Shown here one piece after another: positions 40,876 to 48,920 of a DNA stretch of 64,000 bases; the first letter of the stretch is position 1; every line of letters begins with the position of its first letter. The notes below the pieces were generated by a model, which saw nothing but the letters and a program-made list of their open reading frames with translations, made no database searches and was not told the DNA's origin. The DNA is from Methyloversatilis discipulorum (lineage in GTDB: Bacteria; Pseudomonadota; Gammaproteobacteria; Burkholderiales; Rhodocyclaceae): the NCBI RefSeq assembly GCF_000527135.1, contig NZ_AZUP01000001.1, positions 1,302,001 through 1,366,000 on the forward strand, given 5' to 3'. The translations under genes and the position numbers were made by a program.

Positions 40876-42372
40876 ATGAAACAGGCGCTTGCGCGCATGT
40901 GGTCGCTGTTGAAATTCGCAACGCGACGTTGCAGCATGCAATTCATGAAACTGCTGCCTCGTTCCCTGCACGGCAAGATCCTGCTCGGCTACATCGTTCT
41001 CGGCGCGCTGTTCGTGCTGCTGGTGTTCGCCGCGCTGGAACAGGTGCGCCTGCTGTTGTCGCGCGTCGATGACGAACACCATGTGACGCGCATGCACGAC
41101 GTGGTGCGCGAAGCACGGCGGCTGGAGAAGAACTACCTGCTGTTCCGCAAGCCGTCCGAGCTCAAATCCGCGGTCGGCAAGGCGGAAGAGGCCCTTGCCC
41201 TGATCGAGCGCGATCGCGCCCTGATGCAGCGCGCCGCGCCCGGCTTTGCGCTGGAGGACCTCGAACAGTCGCTGCACGACTGGCGTGACCTGCTGGACGA
41301 CCGGCTGCAGCGCCGCATCCGCCCGACCGATCCGATCTCGCCGCTGGAAGAGCGCATGACCGAGGTCGGCAAGCAGGCGTTCGAGGAAAGCGAGCGCCTG
41401 TCCGATCAGGCGCGCGAAGCGATGCGGCGCGCGCTGTCCGGCCAGGAATCACAGCTGTACACAATCATGATCGCCGCCGTCGCGCTGGTGCTGGTGATCG
41501 GCCAGCTGGTGACGCGGCGCGTGGTGGCGCCGCTGCGCGAGGTCGAAAGCGATCTGGCGCGCATCGGCACCGGCAATCTCGCGCGCCTGACGCCGCGCGA
41601 CCGCGACGACGAGATCGCCGCGCTGGTCACCGCCTTCAACCGCGCGCTCGGCGACCTCGAAGAGCGCCAGCTCGCGGTGCTGCGCACGGCGCGGCTTGCC
41701 TCGCTCGGCACCATGCTGTCGGGCGTCGCGCACGAGCTCAACAATCCGCTTTCGAACATTTCGCTGAACGCGCAGCTGCTGCTGGAAGAGCGCGACGTGT
41801 GCGACCCGGCGCAGATCAATAGTTTCGTCGAGCAGATCGACGACCAGGTGCAGCGCGCGCAACGCATCGTGCGCACCCTGCTCGACTTCGCGCGCGACAG
41901 CCGCTTCGCGCTGGTTCGGCAGCCGCTGCGCCCGCTGGTCGAGGAAACCGTCGCGCTGCTGCGCGCAGAGCGTCCCGATGCGGCCGACGCGGTCACGCTG
42001 CAGATCGAGCCCGAACTGCATATCCACGCCGACGGCCAGCGCATCCAGCAGGCGCTGCTGAACCTGATCCGCAACGCGCTCGAAGCCTGCGTCGAAGCGG
42101 GCATCGCGCCACACATCACAGTTCGCGGCAGCGCGCGTGACGGCGGCACCGAAATTTCGGTGTGCGACAACGGCCCCGGCATTGAACCGCGCAACCTGCC
42201 GCGCGTGTTCGACCCCTTCTTCACCACGAAACCGGTCGGCAAGGGCTCGGGGCTCGGGCTTTTCGTGGTGCATGAAATCGCCGCCGAACACGGCGGCAAG
42301 GCAGGCATACACAACGAACCGGACGGCGGGACCTGCGTCACGCTCTGGATACCGGCGGAGGAGAAAGCATGA
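40876..42372 (+). CDS. Sensor histidine kinase paired with an NtrC-type regulator
   Basis: A 498-residue kinase. Transmembrane helix about 33-55, a helical periplasmic domain of ~140 residues, second helix about 196-215, HAMP to about 268, HisKA with His286 (GVAHELNNPLSNIS) and HATPase (NGPGIEPRNLPRVFDPFFTT, GSGLGLFVV). The all-helical sensor looks like a four-helix bundle. The start at 40876 is preferred, but an ATG at 40945 (MKLLPRS) also fits. It overlaps its response regulator gene by 4 bases. The architecture resembles GlrK-type kinases, which in enterobacteria control a small RNA via a sigma-54 activator; homology to them is not proven. Confidence 0.88.
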   Translation: MKQALARMWSLLKFATRRCSMQFMKLLPRSLHGKILLGYIVLGALFVLLVFAALEQVRLLLSRVDDEHHVTRMHDVVREARRLEKNYLLFRKPSELKSAVGKAEEALALIERDRALMQRAAPGFALEDLEQSLHDWRDLLDDRLQRRIRPTDPISPLEERMTEVGKQAFEESERLSDQAREAMRRALSGQESQLYTIMIAAVALVLVIGQLVTRRVVAPLREVESDLARIGTGNLARLTPRDRDDEIAALVTAFNRALGDLEERQLAVLRTARLASLGTMLSGVAHELNNPLSNISLNAQLLLEERDVCDPAQINSFVEQIDDQVQRAQRIVRTLLDFARDSRFALVRQPLRPLVEETVALLRAERPDAADAVTLQIEPELHIHADGQRIQQALLNLIRNALEACVEAGIAPHITVRGSARDGGTEISVCDNGPGIEPRNLPRVFDPFFTTKPVGKGSGLGLFVVHEIAAEHGGKAGIHNEPDGGTCVTLWIPAEEKA

Positions 42373-43775
42373 GCACTGCACATGTACTGCTCGTCGACGA
42401 CGAGGCGGTTGCGCGCGAGGGCCTGGCCACCGCGTTGCGCCGCGACGGCCTCGACGTCACCACCGCCGACAACGGCGACGCAGCATTGGCGCTGCTGCGC
42501 CAGCACGATTACGAAGTGCTGCTGACCGACGTCAAGATGCCCGGCATGGACGGGCTCGAACTGTTGCGTCGCGCACGCGAGGCCTGGCCGGCGATGGAGG
42601 TGCTGGTGGTGACCGGCTTCGCCACCACCGAATCGGCGGTCGAGGCGATGCGCACCGGCGCCTTCTATTACGTATCCAAGCCCTTCCGCCTCGGCGAGGT
42701 GCGCAAGCTGGTGCGCGAGGCCGCCGACAAGGCGCAGCTGCGCGCCGAGAACCAGCGCCTGCGCCAGCTGGTCGAGCACGCCGCCGACGAACGCATCATC
42801 ACGCGCGACGAAGGCATGCGCGCCATCCTCGACATCGCGCGCGGTGTGGCGCCGACAGACTGCAATGTGCTCATCGTCGGCGAGACCGGCACCGGCAAGG
42901 AACTGCTCGCCCGCCACGTGCATGCGCACAGCCGGCGCGCCAGCGGCCCCTTCGTCGCGATCAACTGCGGCGCGCTGAACGAGGAACTGCTGGCCAACGA
43001 ACTGTTCGGCCACGAGAAAGGTGCCTACACCGGCGCCCAGCAGTCGCGCGGCGGTCTGGTCGAGGCGGCCCAGGGCGGCACGCTCTTCCTCGACGAGGTG
43101 ACGGAAATGTCGGCGGCGATGCAGGTGAAGCTGCTGCGTCTGCTGCAGGAGCGCGAATACCTGCGCGTCGGCGGTACCGAACCGGTGCGTGCCGACGTGC
43201 GCTTTCTCGCCGCCACCAACCGTGAGCCGCGCGCCGCGGTCGAGGCCGGCCAGTTCCGGCAGGACATCTATTTCCGCCTCAACGTGGTGACGCTGCAGTT
43301 GCCGCCGTTGCGCGACCGGCGCGACGACATCCCGCTGCTGGCGCAGCAGTTCGTGCGCCGCGCGGCACAGGCCATGGGCAAGAAGGTCACCGCCATCGCA
43401 CCGCCGGCAATGCAGAAGCTGTGCGCCTACGATTACCCGGGCAATGTGCGCGAGCTGGAGAACATCATCGAGCGCGGCGTCGCGCTAGCCGGCGGCACCA
43501 TGCTGGCCGAGGAGGATCTGCCGCCCGGCCTCGGCACCCCGGCCGGCCACGCCGCCGGTCGCGGCAGCAACGAGGTGCGCACGCTGGAGGCGGTCGAGCG
43601 CAACCACATCCTCGACGTACTGGCTGGCGTCGGCGGCAACCGCGCGCTGGCCGCCCGCCTGCTCGGCATCGACCGCGTGTCCTTGTGGCGCAAGCTGCGC
43701 CGCTACGAGGAACAGGGCCTGATCGAAGCGGACGAGGCCGACGGCGCACTGCGCGTGCGCGACGTACCGGCCTGA
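42369..43775 (+). CDS. NtrC-family sigma-54-dependent response regulator
   Basis: A 468-residue activator. Receiver domain with phosphoacceptor Asp54; AAA+ domain with Walker A GETGTGKE, the sigma-54-contacting loop GAYTGA, Walker B GGTLFLDEV and the arginine finger region (FRQDIYFRLNVVTLQLPPLRDRRDD); and a Fis-type HTH (NRALAARLLGIDRVSLWRKLRRYEEQG). It should remodel sigma-54 holoenzyme at target promoters. The candidate target nearest to hand is the sigma-54 promoter of the divergent small RNA. Confidence 0.93.
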   Translation: MSTAHVLLVDDEAVAREGLATALRRDGLDVTTADNGDAALALLRQHDYEVLLTDVKMPGMDGLELLRRAREAWPAMEVLVVTGFATTESAVEAMRTGAFYYVSKPFRLGEVRKLVREAADKAQLRAENQRLRQLVEHAADERIITRDEGMRAILDIARGVAPTDCNVLIVGETGTGKELLARHVHAHSRRASGPFVAINCGALNEELLANELFGHEKGAYTGAQQSRGGLVEAAQGGTLFLDEVTEMSAAMQVKLLRLLQEREYLRVGGTEPVRADVRFLAATNREPRAAVEAGQFRQDIYFRLNVVTLQLPPLRDRRDDIPLLAQQFVRRAAQAMGKKVTAIAPPAMQKLCAYDYPGNVRELENIIERGVALAGGTMLAEEDLPPGLGTPAGHAAGRGSNEVRTLEAVERNHILDVLAGVGGNRALAARLLGIDRVSLWRKLRRYEEQGLIEADEADGALRVRDVPA

Positions 43776-43913
43776 GCGCACCACAACGGGGCGCAGCGCC
43801 GGCGCCAGCCGGTCGCGCCCCGCGCAAACCCGCGCCGCGCCGTGATATCAGCGAGGCGAACGGCGTGGCACGCTTGATGCAAGGCAGCGGCACCCCTGTG
43901 CCGACGCAACGAC

Positions 43914-45077
43914 GTGTTCGCCAATCTCCACCATCTTTCGCATCACGCCGCCTGGCGCCACCAGCTCGAAATGCTGCTCGAGTCGGCTGGCGAAGGCATC
44001 TATGGCGTGGACCAGAACGGCCGCTGCATCTTCATCAACCGCGCCGGCGCCGAACTGATCGGTTTCGAGCCGGACGAAGTGCTCGGCCGCAACATGCACT
44101 ACCTGATTCATCACGCGCATTCCGACGGCCGCAACTACGACGTGCATGAGTGTCCGATCTTCCGCGCCTTCCAGGAAGGCCAGGGCGTGCGCATCGAGTC
44201 GGAAGTGCTGTGGCGGCGCGATGGCAGCGCCTTCCCCGCCGAATACACCAGTTACCCGATCCGCGACGCCGGCCAGATCGTCGGCGCCGTCGTCACCTTC
44301 GCCGACATCACCGAACGCAAGCGCGCCGAGGCCGTGCTGCGCGCCAACCAGGTGGAACTGGAGCGCCGCGTGTCCGAGCGCACCGCCGCGCTGCAGGACG
44401 CCAATGCCCGTCTGCAGCAGTCGCACAGCGCTCTTCAGCGACTGTCGGCCCACCTGCAGCAGGTGCGCGAGGACGAGCGCACGCACATCGCGCGCGAGGT
44501 GCACGACGAACTGGGCGCCTCGCTGACCGCGCTGCAGTTCGACCTGAACTGGTTGCGCCCCCGTCTCGCGCACGACGACGCGCTCGAACGCAAGCTGGAA
44601 GACATGATGTCGGTCACCCAGCAGGCGTTGGGTGCTGTGCGTCGGATACTGACCGACCTGCGCCCCGGCGTGCTCGACCATCTCGGGCTATGGGCCGCCA
44701 TCGAATGGCAGCTGCAGGAGATGCAGTCGCGTCGCGGCCTGCGCTGCACGCTGACGATGAACGACGCGGAGCCGGAGCGCCGTCTCGGCCGCAGCGCCGA
44801 AATCGCGGTCTATCGCATCGTGCAGGAAGTGCTCACCAACGTCGCCCGCCACGCCGAAGCGAGCGAAGTGAATGTCGAAGTGACCGGCCAGGCCAGCGCG
44901 ATCGAACTGTGCATCCGCGACAACGGCCGCGGCATGCAGGTGCCGGCGCAACCGACCTCCTTCGGCCTGCTCGGCATGTACGAGCGTGCCCGCGCGCTCG
45001 GCGGCGAACTGCGCATCGACAGCACGCCGGGCGCCGGCACCACCGTGCATCTGCGCGTACCGGAGTCGACGCGATGA
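43914..45077 (+). CDS. PAS-containing sensor kinase, NarL-type partner
   Basis: A 387-residue soluble kinase: PAS domain at about 15-140 (GEGIYGVDQNGRCIFINRAG, with a PAC end AVVTFADITERKRAE), a coiled coil, HisKA_3 with the phosphoacceptor His in AREVHDELGASLTALQ, and HATPase (DNGRGMQVPAQPTSFGLLGM). No transmembrane segment, so it senses a cytoplasmic signal. GTG start at 43914 without a clear ribosome site; an ATG at 43971 would cut into the PAS domain. It overlaps the following regulator by 4 bases. Confidence 0.87.
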   Translation: MFANLHHLSHHAAWRHQLEMLLESAGEGIYGVDQNGRCIFINRAGAELIGFEPDEVLGRNMHYLIHHAHSDGRNYDVHECPIFRAFQEGQGVRIESEVLWRRDGSAFPAEYTSYPIRDAGQIVGAVVTFADITERKRAEAVLRANQVELERRVSERTAALQDANARLQQSHSALQRLSAHLQQVREDERTHIAREVHDELGASLTALQFDLNWLRPRLAHDDALERKLEDMMSVTQQALGAVRRILTDLRPGVLDHLGLWAAIEWQLQEMQSRRGLRCTLTMNDAEPERRLGRSAEIAVYRIVQEVLTNVARHAEASEVNVEVTGQASAIELCIRDNGRGMQVPAQPTSFGLLGMYERARALGGELRIDSTPGAGTTVHLRVPESTR

Positions 45078-45715
45078 AGCCGGTGCGCGTGATCATCGTC
45101 GACGACCACCTGATGCTGCGCCGGGGCATCGCACAGATCCTCGGCGAGAATCCGGCCATCGACGTGGTCGGCGAAGCCGCCGGCGGGCCCGACCTGATGC
45201 GCCTGCTGCGCGGCGACGGCGCCGACGTCGTGCTGCTCGACATCGCACTGAACGACCGCGACGGCTTCGACGTGCTGAAGCAGTTGCGCGCCGAATTTCC
45301 GAAAGTCGCGGTACTGATGCTGTCGACCTACCCGGAATCGCAGTTCGGTGTGCGCGCGCTCAAAAGCGGCGCCGCCGGTTACCTGAACAAGGGCTGCTCG
45401 CCGGACCAGCTGTTCGACGCCATCGCCCGCGTCGCCGGCGGTCACCTCTTCGTCACCCCGGAGCTGGCCGAACGCCTCGCCTTCGGTGTCCGCGCCGATA
45501 CCCCGGCCAGCCCGCTCGACAGCCTGTCGAACCGCGAAATGCAGGTGCTGAAGCTGCTCGCCAGCGGTCAGACGGTCGGTGATATCGCACGGGAACTGTC
45601 GCTGTCGGCGAATACCATCAGCACATACCGCGCGCGGTTATTCGACAAACTCGACATCAAGAATCCGGTCGAACTGGTGAGCTTCGCGGCACGGCACCAG
45701 CTGGTGGCCCTGTAG
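45074..45715 (+). CDS. NarL-family response regulator
   Basis: A 213-residue regulator: receiver domain (phosphoacceptor Asp in VVLLDIALNDRDG) and LuxR HTH (LSNREMQVLKLLASG to ANTISTYRARLFDKL). It is cotranscribed with the PAS kinase. Its stop codon lies inside the first arm of the palindromic element at 45712-45802, which probably ends the transcript. Targets unknown. Confidence 0.9.
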   Translation: MKPVRVIIVDDHLMLRRGIAQILGENPAIDVVGEAAGGPDLMRLLRGDGADVVLLDIALNDRDGFDVLKQLRAEFPKVAVLMLSTYPESQFGVRALKSGAAGYLNKGCSPDQLFDAIARVAGGHLFVTPELAERLAFGVRADTPASPLDSLSNREMQVLKLLASGQTVGDIARELSLSANTISTYRARLFDKLDIKNPVELVSFAARHQLVAL

Positions 45716-45802
45716 GAGCGGGCTTCTGACCGCGACAGAGCCTGTAATCACGCGCAGGCTCCTTGACCTCCGCTATGGTCGCGGTCAGAAGACTGCTCCT
45801 GC
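45712..45802. repeat. Long inverted repeat (REP-like) at the end of the regulator gene
   Basis: Two 25-base arms (45712-45736 and 45778-45802) are nearly exact reverse complements around TAGGAGC and CTTCTGACCGCGAC. Each arm also has its own small palindrome, and AGCCTG/CAGGCT lies between them. It belongs to the same family as the clusters at 5645, 46605 and 58683. The first arm contains the stop codon of the upstream gene. Confidence 0.8.
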
Positions 45803-45838
45803 AAGGACGGCGCGCCGCATCGAACGAAGGAGAACGCC

Positions 45839-46603
45839 ATGTCTCTGCCCGCAAACCCCAAGGCCCTGCTGATCGACCTCGCCGGCGTGCTGCACGTCGG
45901 TGACGAAGTGATCCCCGGTTCCATCGAAGCGCTGGCGCGACTGCGCAGCGCCGGCTTCAAGCTCGTGTTCCTGACCAACACCACCCGCACGCCGCGGCGC
46001 ACGCTTGTGGCGAAGATGCAGGCCCTCGGTCTGGACGTGCGTGACGACGAACTGCTGACCGCGCCCGGCGCGACGATGAATCTGGTGCGCAGCCGCGGCC
46101 TGCATCCGCACTGGATCGTCCATCCCGACCTGCGCGACGAAGTCGGGCCCGATGCCACGGAACCCGATGCGGTGGTGCTCGGCGACGCCGGCCACTGCTT
46201 CGACTATGCGCAGCTCAACACCGCCTTCCGCCTCATCATGCGCGGCCTGCCCTTCATCGCGATGGCGCGCAACCGCCACTTCAAGGAAGAGGACGGCCTG
46301 TCGCTCGACATGGGCGCCTTCGTCGCCGGGCTGGAATACAGCACCGGCGTCAAGGCCGACATCGCCGGCAAGCCGGCCGTCCCCTTCTTCCAGGCCGCAC
46401 TCGACACCGCCGGCGTGCGCGCCGACGAAGCCATCATGATCGGCGACGACCTGCGCGACGACATCGGCGGCGCCCAGGCCGCCGGCATCGCCGGCGTGCT
46501 GGTGCGCACCGGCAAATACAGCCCGGCCGACGAACAGAACCCGGACATCCGGCCCGCGGCGATCGACGACGACTTCGCGCGCTTCGCCGAACGTCTGCTA
46601 TAG
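45839..46603 (+). CDS. HAD-family phosphatase, LHPP-like
   Basis: A 254-residue HAD class IIA hydrolase. Motif I reads LIDLAGVLHVGD with Ala at the usual second-Asp position, as the LHPP (phospholysine/phosphohistidine inorganic pyrophosphate phosphatase) subgroup also lacks that Asp. Motif II (FLTNTTRTPRR) and motif IV (MIGDDLRDDIGGAQ) are conserved. Substrate unknown; protein phosphohistidine or pyrophosphate are family precedents. A degenerate member of the repeat cluster begins immediately after the stop. Confidence 0.88.
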   Translation: MSLPANPKALLIDLAGVLHVGDEVIPGSIEALARLRSAGFKLVFLTNTTRTPRRTLVAKMQALGLDVRDDELLTAPGATMNLVRSRGLHPHWIVHPDLRDEVGPDATEPDAVVLGDAGHCFDYAQLNTAFRLIMRGLPFIAMARNRHFKEEDGLSLDMGAFVAGLEYSTGVKADIAGKPAVPFFQAALDTAGVRADEAIMIGDDLRDDIGGAQAAGIAGVLVRTGKYSPADEQNPDIRPAAIDDDFARFAERLL

Positions 46604-46604
46604 G

Positions 46605-47262
46605 GGCCGGAAGACCCTTCCCACCGAAACCCCGGTTCCGGCCACGGATAGAGCGCGATCCTTGTGGGATCGGCCTTGGCCGCGACGCGATCGTTGCGGT
46701 CCGCGGCCTTCGGCACAGGCCGCTGTCGGGGTCAGAAGACCCCTCCCACAGAAACCCCGGCTCCAGCCACGAATAGGGCGCGATCCCTGTGGGAGCGGCC
46801 TTGGCCGCGATGCGGCCATTGCGGTCCGCGGGCTTCGGTACAGGCCGCTGTCGGGGTCAGAAGACCCCTCCCACAGAAACCCCGGCCCCGGCTACGGATA
46901 GGGCGCAATCCCTGTGGGAGCGGCCTTGGCTGCGACGCGGCCATTGCGGTCCGCGGGCTTCGGTACGGGCCGCTGTCGGGGTCAGAAGACCCCTCCCACA
47001 GAAACCCCGGCTCCGGCTATGGATAGGGCGTGAGCCCTGTGGGAGCGGCCTTGGCCGCGACGCGACCGTTGCGGTCCGCGGGCTTCGGTACAGGCCGCTG
47101 TCGGGGTCAGAAGACCCCTCCCACAGAAACCCCGGCCCCGGCTACGAATAGGGCGCGATCCCTGTGGGAGCGGCCTTGGCCGCGATGCGGCAGATGCGGG
47201 CCGCCGGCCTCGATACAGTTCGCTGTCGGGGGTCAGAAGACCCTTCCCACAGAGAGCTGTCC
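46605..47262. repeat. Tandem array of palindromic repeats, 125-bp period
   Basis: Five units repeat with an exact 125-bp period; the same core begins at 46721, 46846, 46971, 47096 and 47221. A degenerate copy precedes them. Each unit contains palindrome A (GGGGTC/TTCT/GACCCC, read on the minus strand) and palindrome C (GTGGGAGCGGCC/TTGGCCGCGA on the plus strand) facing each other. Copies differ by only a few bases. The open frames that cross it simply translate the repeat. Confidence 0.92.
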
Positions 47263-47278
47263 CGGAACCACAGGAGGC

Positions 47279-47950
47279 TCAGACCGTCTCCCGCCGGCGG
47301 CGCAGCGCACCGACCACGCCCAGTCCCGCGGCGAGCATCGCCCAGGTGCCCGGTTCGGGGACCGCGGTGACGGTCAGCGAAATATTGTCGATGCCGGTGT
47401 TGTAGCTGTCCGGGCCGAAACGCAGCACCAGGCCGTTGGCGCTCGACACGCCGGGCATGAAGGACAGTCGCGTCACGCCGGCGTCGAAGGCGCCCGCGCT
47501 CCACAGGGTCTGGCCGGTGAGCAGGTCGAGTACGACGGCCGACGAGCCGTCGTTGCGGTTCAGGTAATCGCCGAAATCCATCGAGTTCAGCGTGACTGCG
47601 TAGCCGGCGCCCGGCGTGAACACGAATTCGGCGCTGTGGCTGTCCGGATTGCTGCCGCCCCAGGCTACATCCATGAGGTCGGAGTAGGACGTCGACCAGT
47701 AGAAAAGGCTGCTGTTGACGGTGGTGCCGGTGGCGGTCACGAAGGAACGATGCGACACGTCGAGCAAGCCGGCGACGTCGCCATAGCCCTGGCCGATGCC
47801 GGCGCCGTTCGTGCAGGCCGCATTGGTGGCATCGCCGCAGATGTTGCCGGAGAAATCGAGCAGCACGTCGGTGGCGACAGCAGGCGCGGACGCCAGCAGC
47901 GCGCTCAGACCCAGCATGGCGAAAACAGTTGGAATACGGTGAAAGCCCAT
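47279..47950 (-). CDS. PEP-CTERM sorting-domain protein
   Basis: A 223-residue exported protein: signal peptide at residues 1 to about 26 (ALLASAPAVATD end), a beta-rich body with two or more Cys near residues 38-45 (CGDATNAACTNG), and a C-terminal PEP-CTERM signal (VPEPGTWAMLAAGLG, then RRRRE). Such proteins are recognised by exosortase and released or anchored at the surface, usually together with exopolysaccharide. No exosortase is encoded in the window. The start at 47950 follows CAGGAGTGTTTG, a good ribosome site. Confidence 0.88.
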   Translation of the reverse strand: MGFHRIPTVFAMLGLSALLASAPAVATDVLLDFSGNICGDATNAACTNGAGIGQGYGDVAGLLDVSHRSFVTATGTTVNSSLFYWSTSYSDLMDVAWGGSNPDSHSAEFVFTPGAGYAVTLNSMDFGDYLNRNDGSSAVVLDLLTGQTLWSAGAFDAGVTRLSFMPGVSSANGLVLRFGPDSYNTGIDNISLTVTAVPEPGTWAMLAAGLGVVGALRRRRETV

Positions 47951-48106
47951 CAAACACTCCTGTTGGATCGATACGGCGGCGACCCAAGCAAGATTCGGCC
48001 CTCGCATGCCAAATGTTTGAGCACAAAGCGTTTTCGTCAACGACCAACCGCCGGGTGTAAAGCATCGCGACAGTCGCCCTGCAAGCGCGCAGGTGTCCGC
48101 CCGGCC

Positions 48107-48126
48107 GTGTAGTGCCCGCACTACAC
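48107..48126. promoter_or_regulatory. Perfect palindrome between the PEP-CTERM gene and the cyanate-type operon
   Basis: GTGTAGTG, spacer CCCG, CACTACAC: an 8-bp perfect inverted repeat lying about 57-76 bp before the first gene of the DJ-1/transporter/cyanase cluster. A further partial half-site (GTAGTGAT) lies at about 48140. It is a good candidate operator; the regulator is not known. Confidence 0.6.
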
Positions 48127-48182
48127 GACAATCACATCCGTAGTGATACCGGCCCCTCACCCCGCTCCCTAGCATTCGTCCC

Positions 48183-48893
48183 ATGAACGCACGGGAGATC
48201 TACACGGTGGGATCGCAGCGCAAGCGCGGCTTCAGGCTCGGCATCTACGTCTTCAAGGACGCCGAGATCGTCGACTTCACCGCACCGCACGGCGTCTTTT
48301 CGGTGGCGCGGCGCTTCGACCCCGAACTGGAGGTATTCCTGATCGCCGACGCGCAGCGGCCGGTGCAGGCGCAGGCGGGTTTCACCGTGCTGCCCAACTA
48401 CAGCTTTGCCGACCGCCCGGCGATGGATGCTTTCCTGATTCCCGGTGGCGCCGGCACGCGGCAGGAAACCTGGAACGGCCGGCTGCACGAATTCATTGAC
48501 GCACTGCCCGCCAGCTGCCTGCTCACCAGCGTGTGCACCGGCTCCTGGATCTACGGCCGCATGGGCCTGCTCGACGGCATTCCGGCGACCAACCGCAAGG
48601 AACCGGACCGGGTCGAGGCTTCGCACTTGGGCAAGCTGCCGATCGACCGCCTCGCCGAGATCGCGCCGGCCTGCCGCATCTCGCACGCCCGCGTCGTCGA
48701 TGCCGGCCGCATCGTCACCGCCGGCGGCATTGCCTCCGGCATGGAGCTGGGTTTCCACCTGCTGCGCCGCGCCGGCTACGACGAAGGCTTCATCCGCGAC
48801 GTGGCGCGCTGCATGGAATACAGCGCCGCCTACGACACCTACGCGCACGACATCGAGTACGCACCGAATCCGGTCCCCTGCTTCGCCCACTGA
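48183..48893 (+). CDS. DJ-1/PfpI superfamily protein
   Basis: A 236-residue class I glutamine amidotransferase-like protein. The nucleophile elbow SVCTGSW carries the reactive Cys, preceded by DAFLIPGGAGTRQE; this pattern resembles isonitrile hydratases and the amidase domain of GlxA-type regulators, but no HTH is present. First gene of a cluster with an NrtA-type transporter and cyanase, 27 bases before the binding-protein gene. A function in nitrile/cyanate-type nitrogen metabolism is inferred from context. Confidence 0.8.
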   Translation: MNAREIYTVGSQRKRGFRLGIYVFKDAEIVDFTAPHGVFSVARRFDPELEVFLIADAQRPVQAQAGFTVLPNYSFADRPAMDAFLIPGGAGTRQETWNGRLHEFIDALPASCLLTSVCTGSWIYGRMGLLDGIPATNRKEPDRVEASHLGKLPIDRLAEIAPACRISHARVVDAGRIVTAGGIASGMELGFHLLRRAGYDEGFIRDVARCMEYSAAYDTYAHDIEYAPNPVPCFAH

Positions 48894-48920
48894 AGTTTCC
48901 AGAACAAGGAGAGTCCCGCA

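Noticed and set aside
46662..47151. Several 70-120 codon open frames in the repeat array
   Set aside because: They translate the 125-bp repeats in shifting frames and encode near-identical junk peptides.
46605..47262. Possible CRISPR array
   Set aside because: The 125-bp unit is conserved throughout, with no unique spacers, and contains palindromes typical of REP elements; no cas genes.
47951..48060. Sigma-54-like TTGGCATGC before the first PEP-CTERM gene
   Set aside because: The GC element falls at the wrong distance (9 bases), so no promoter is claimed.
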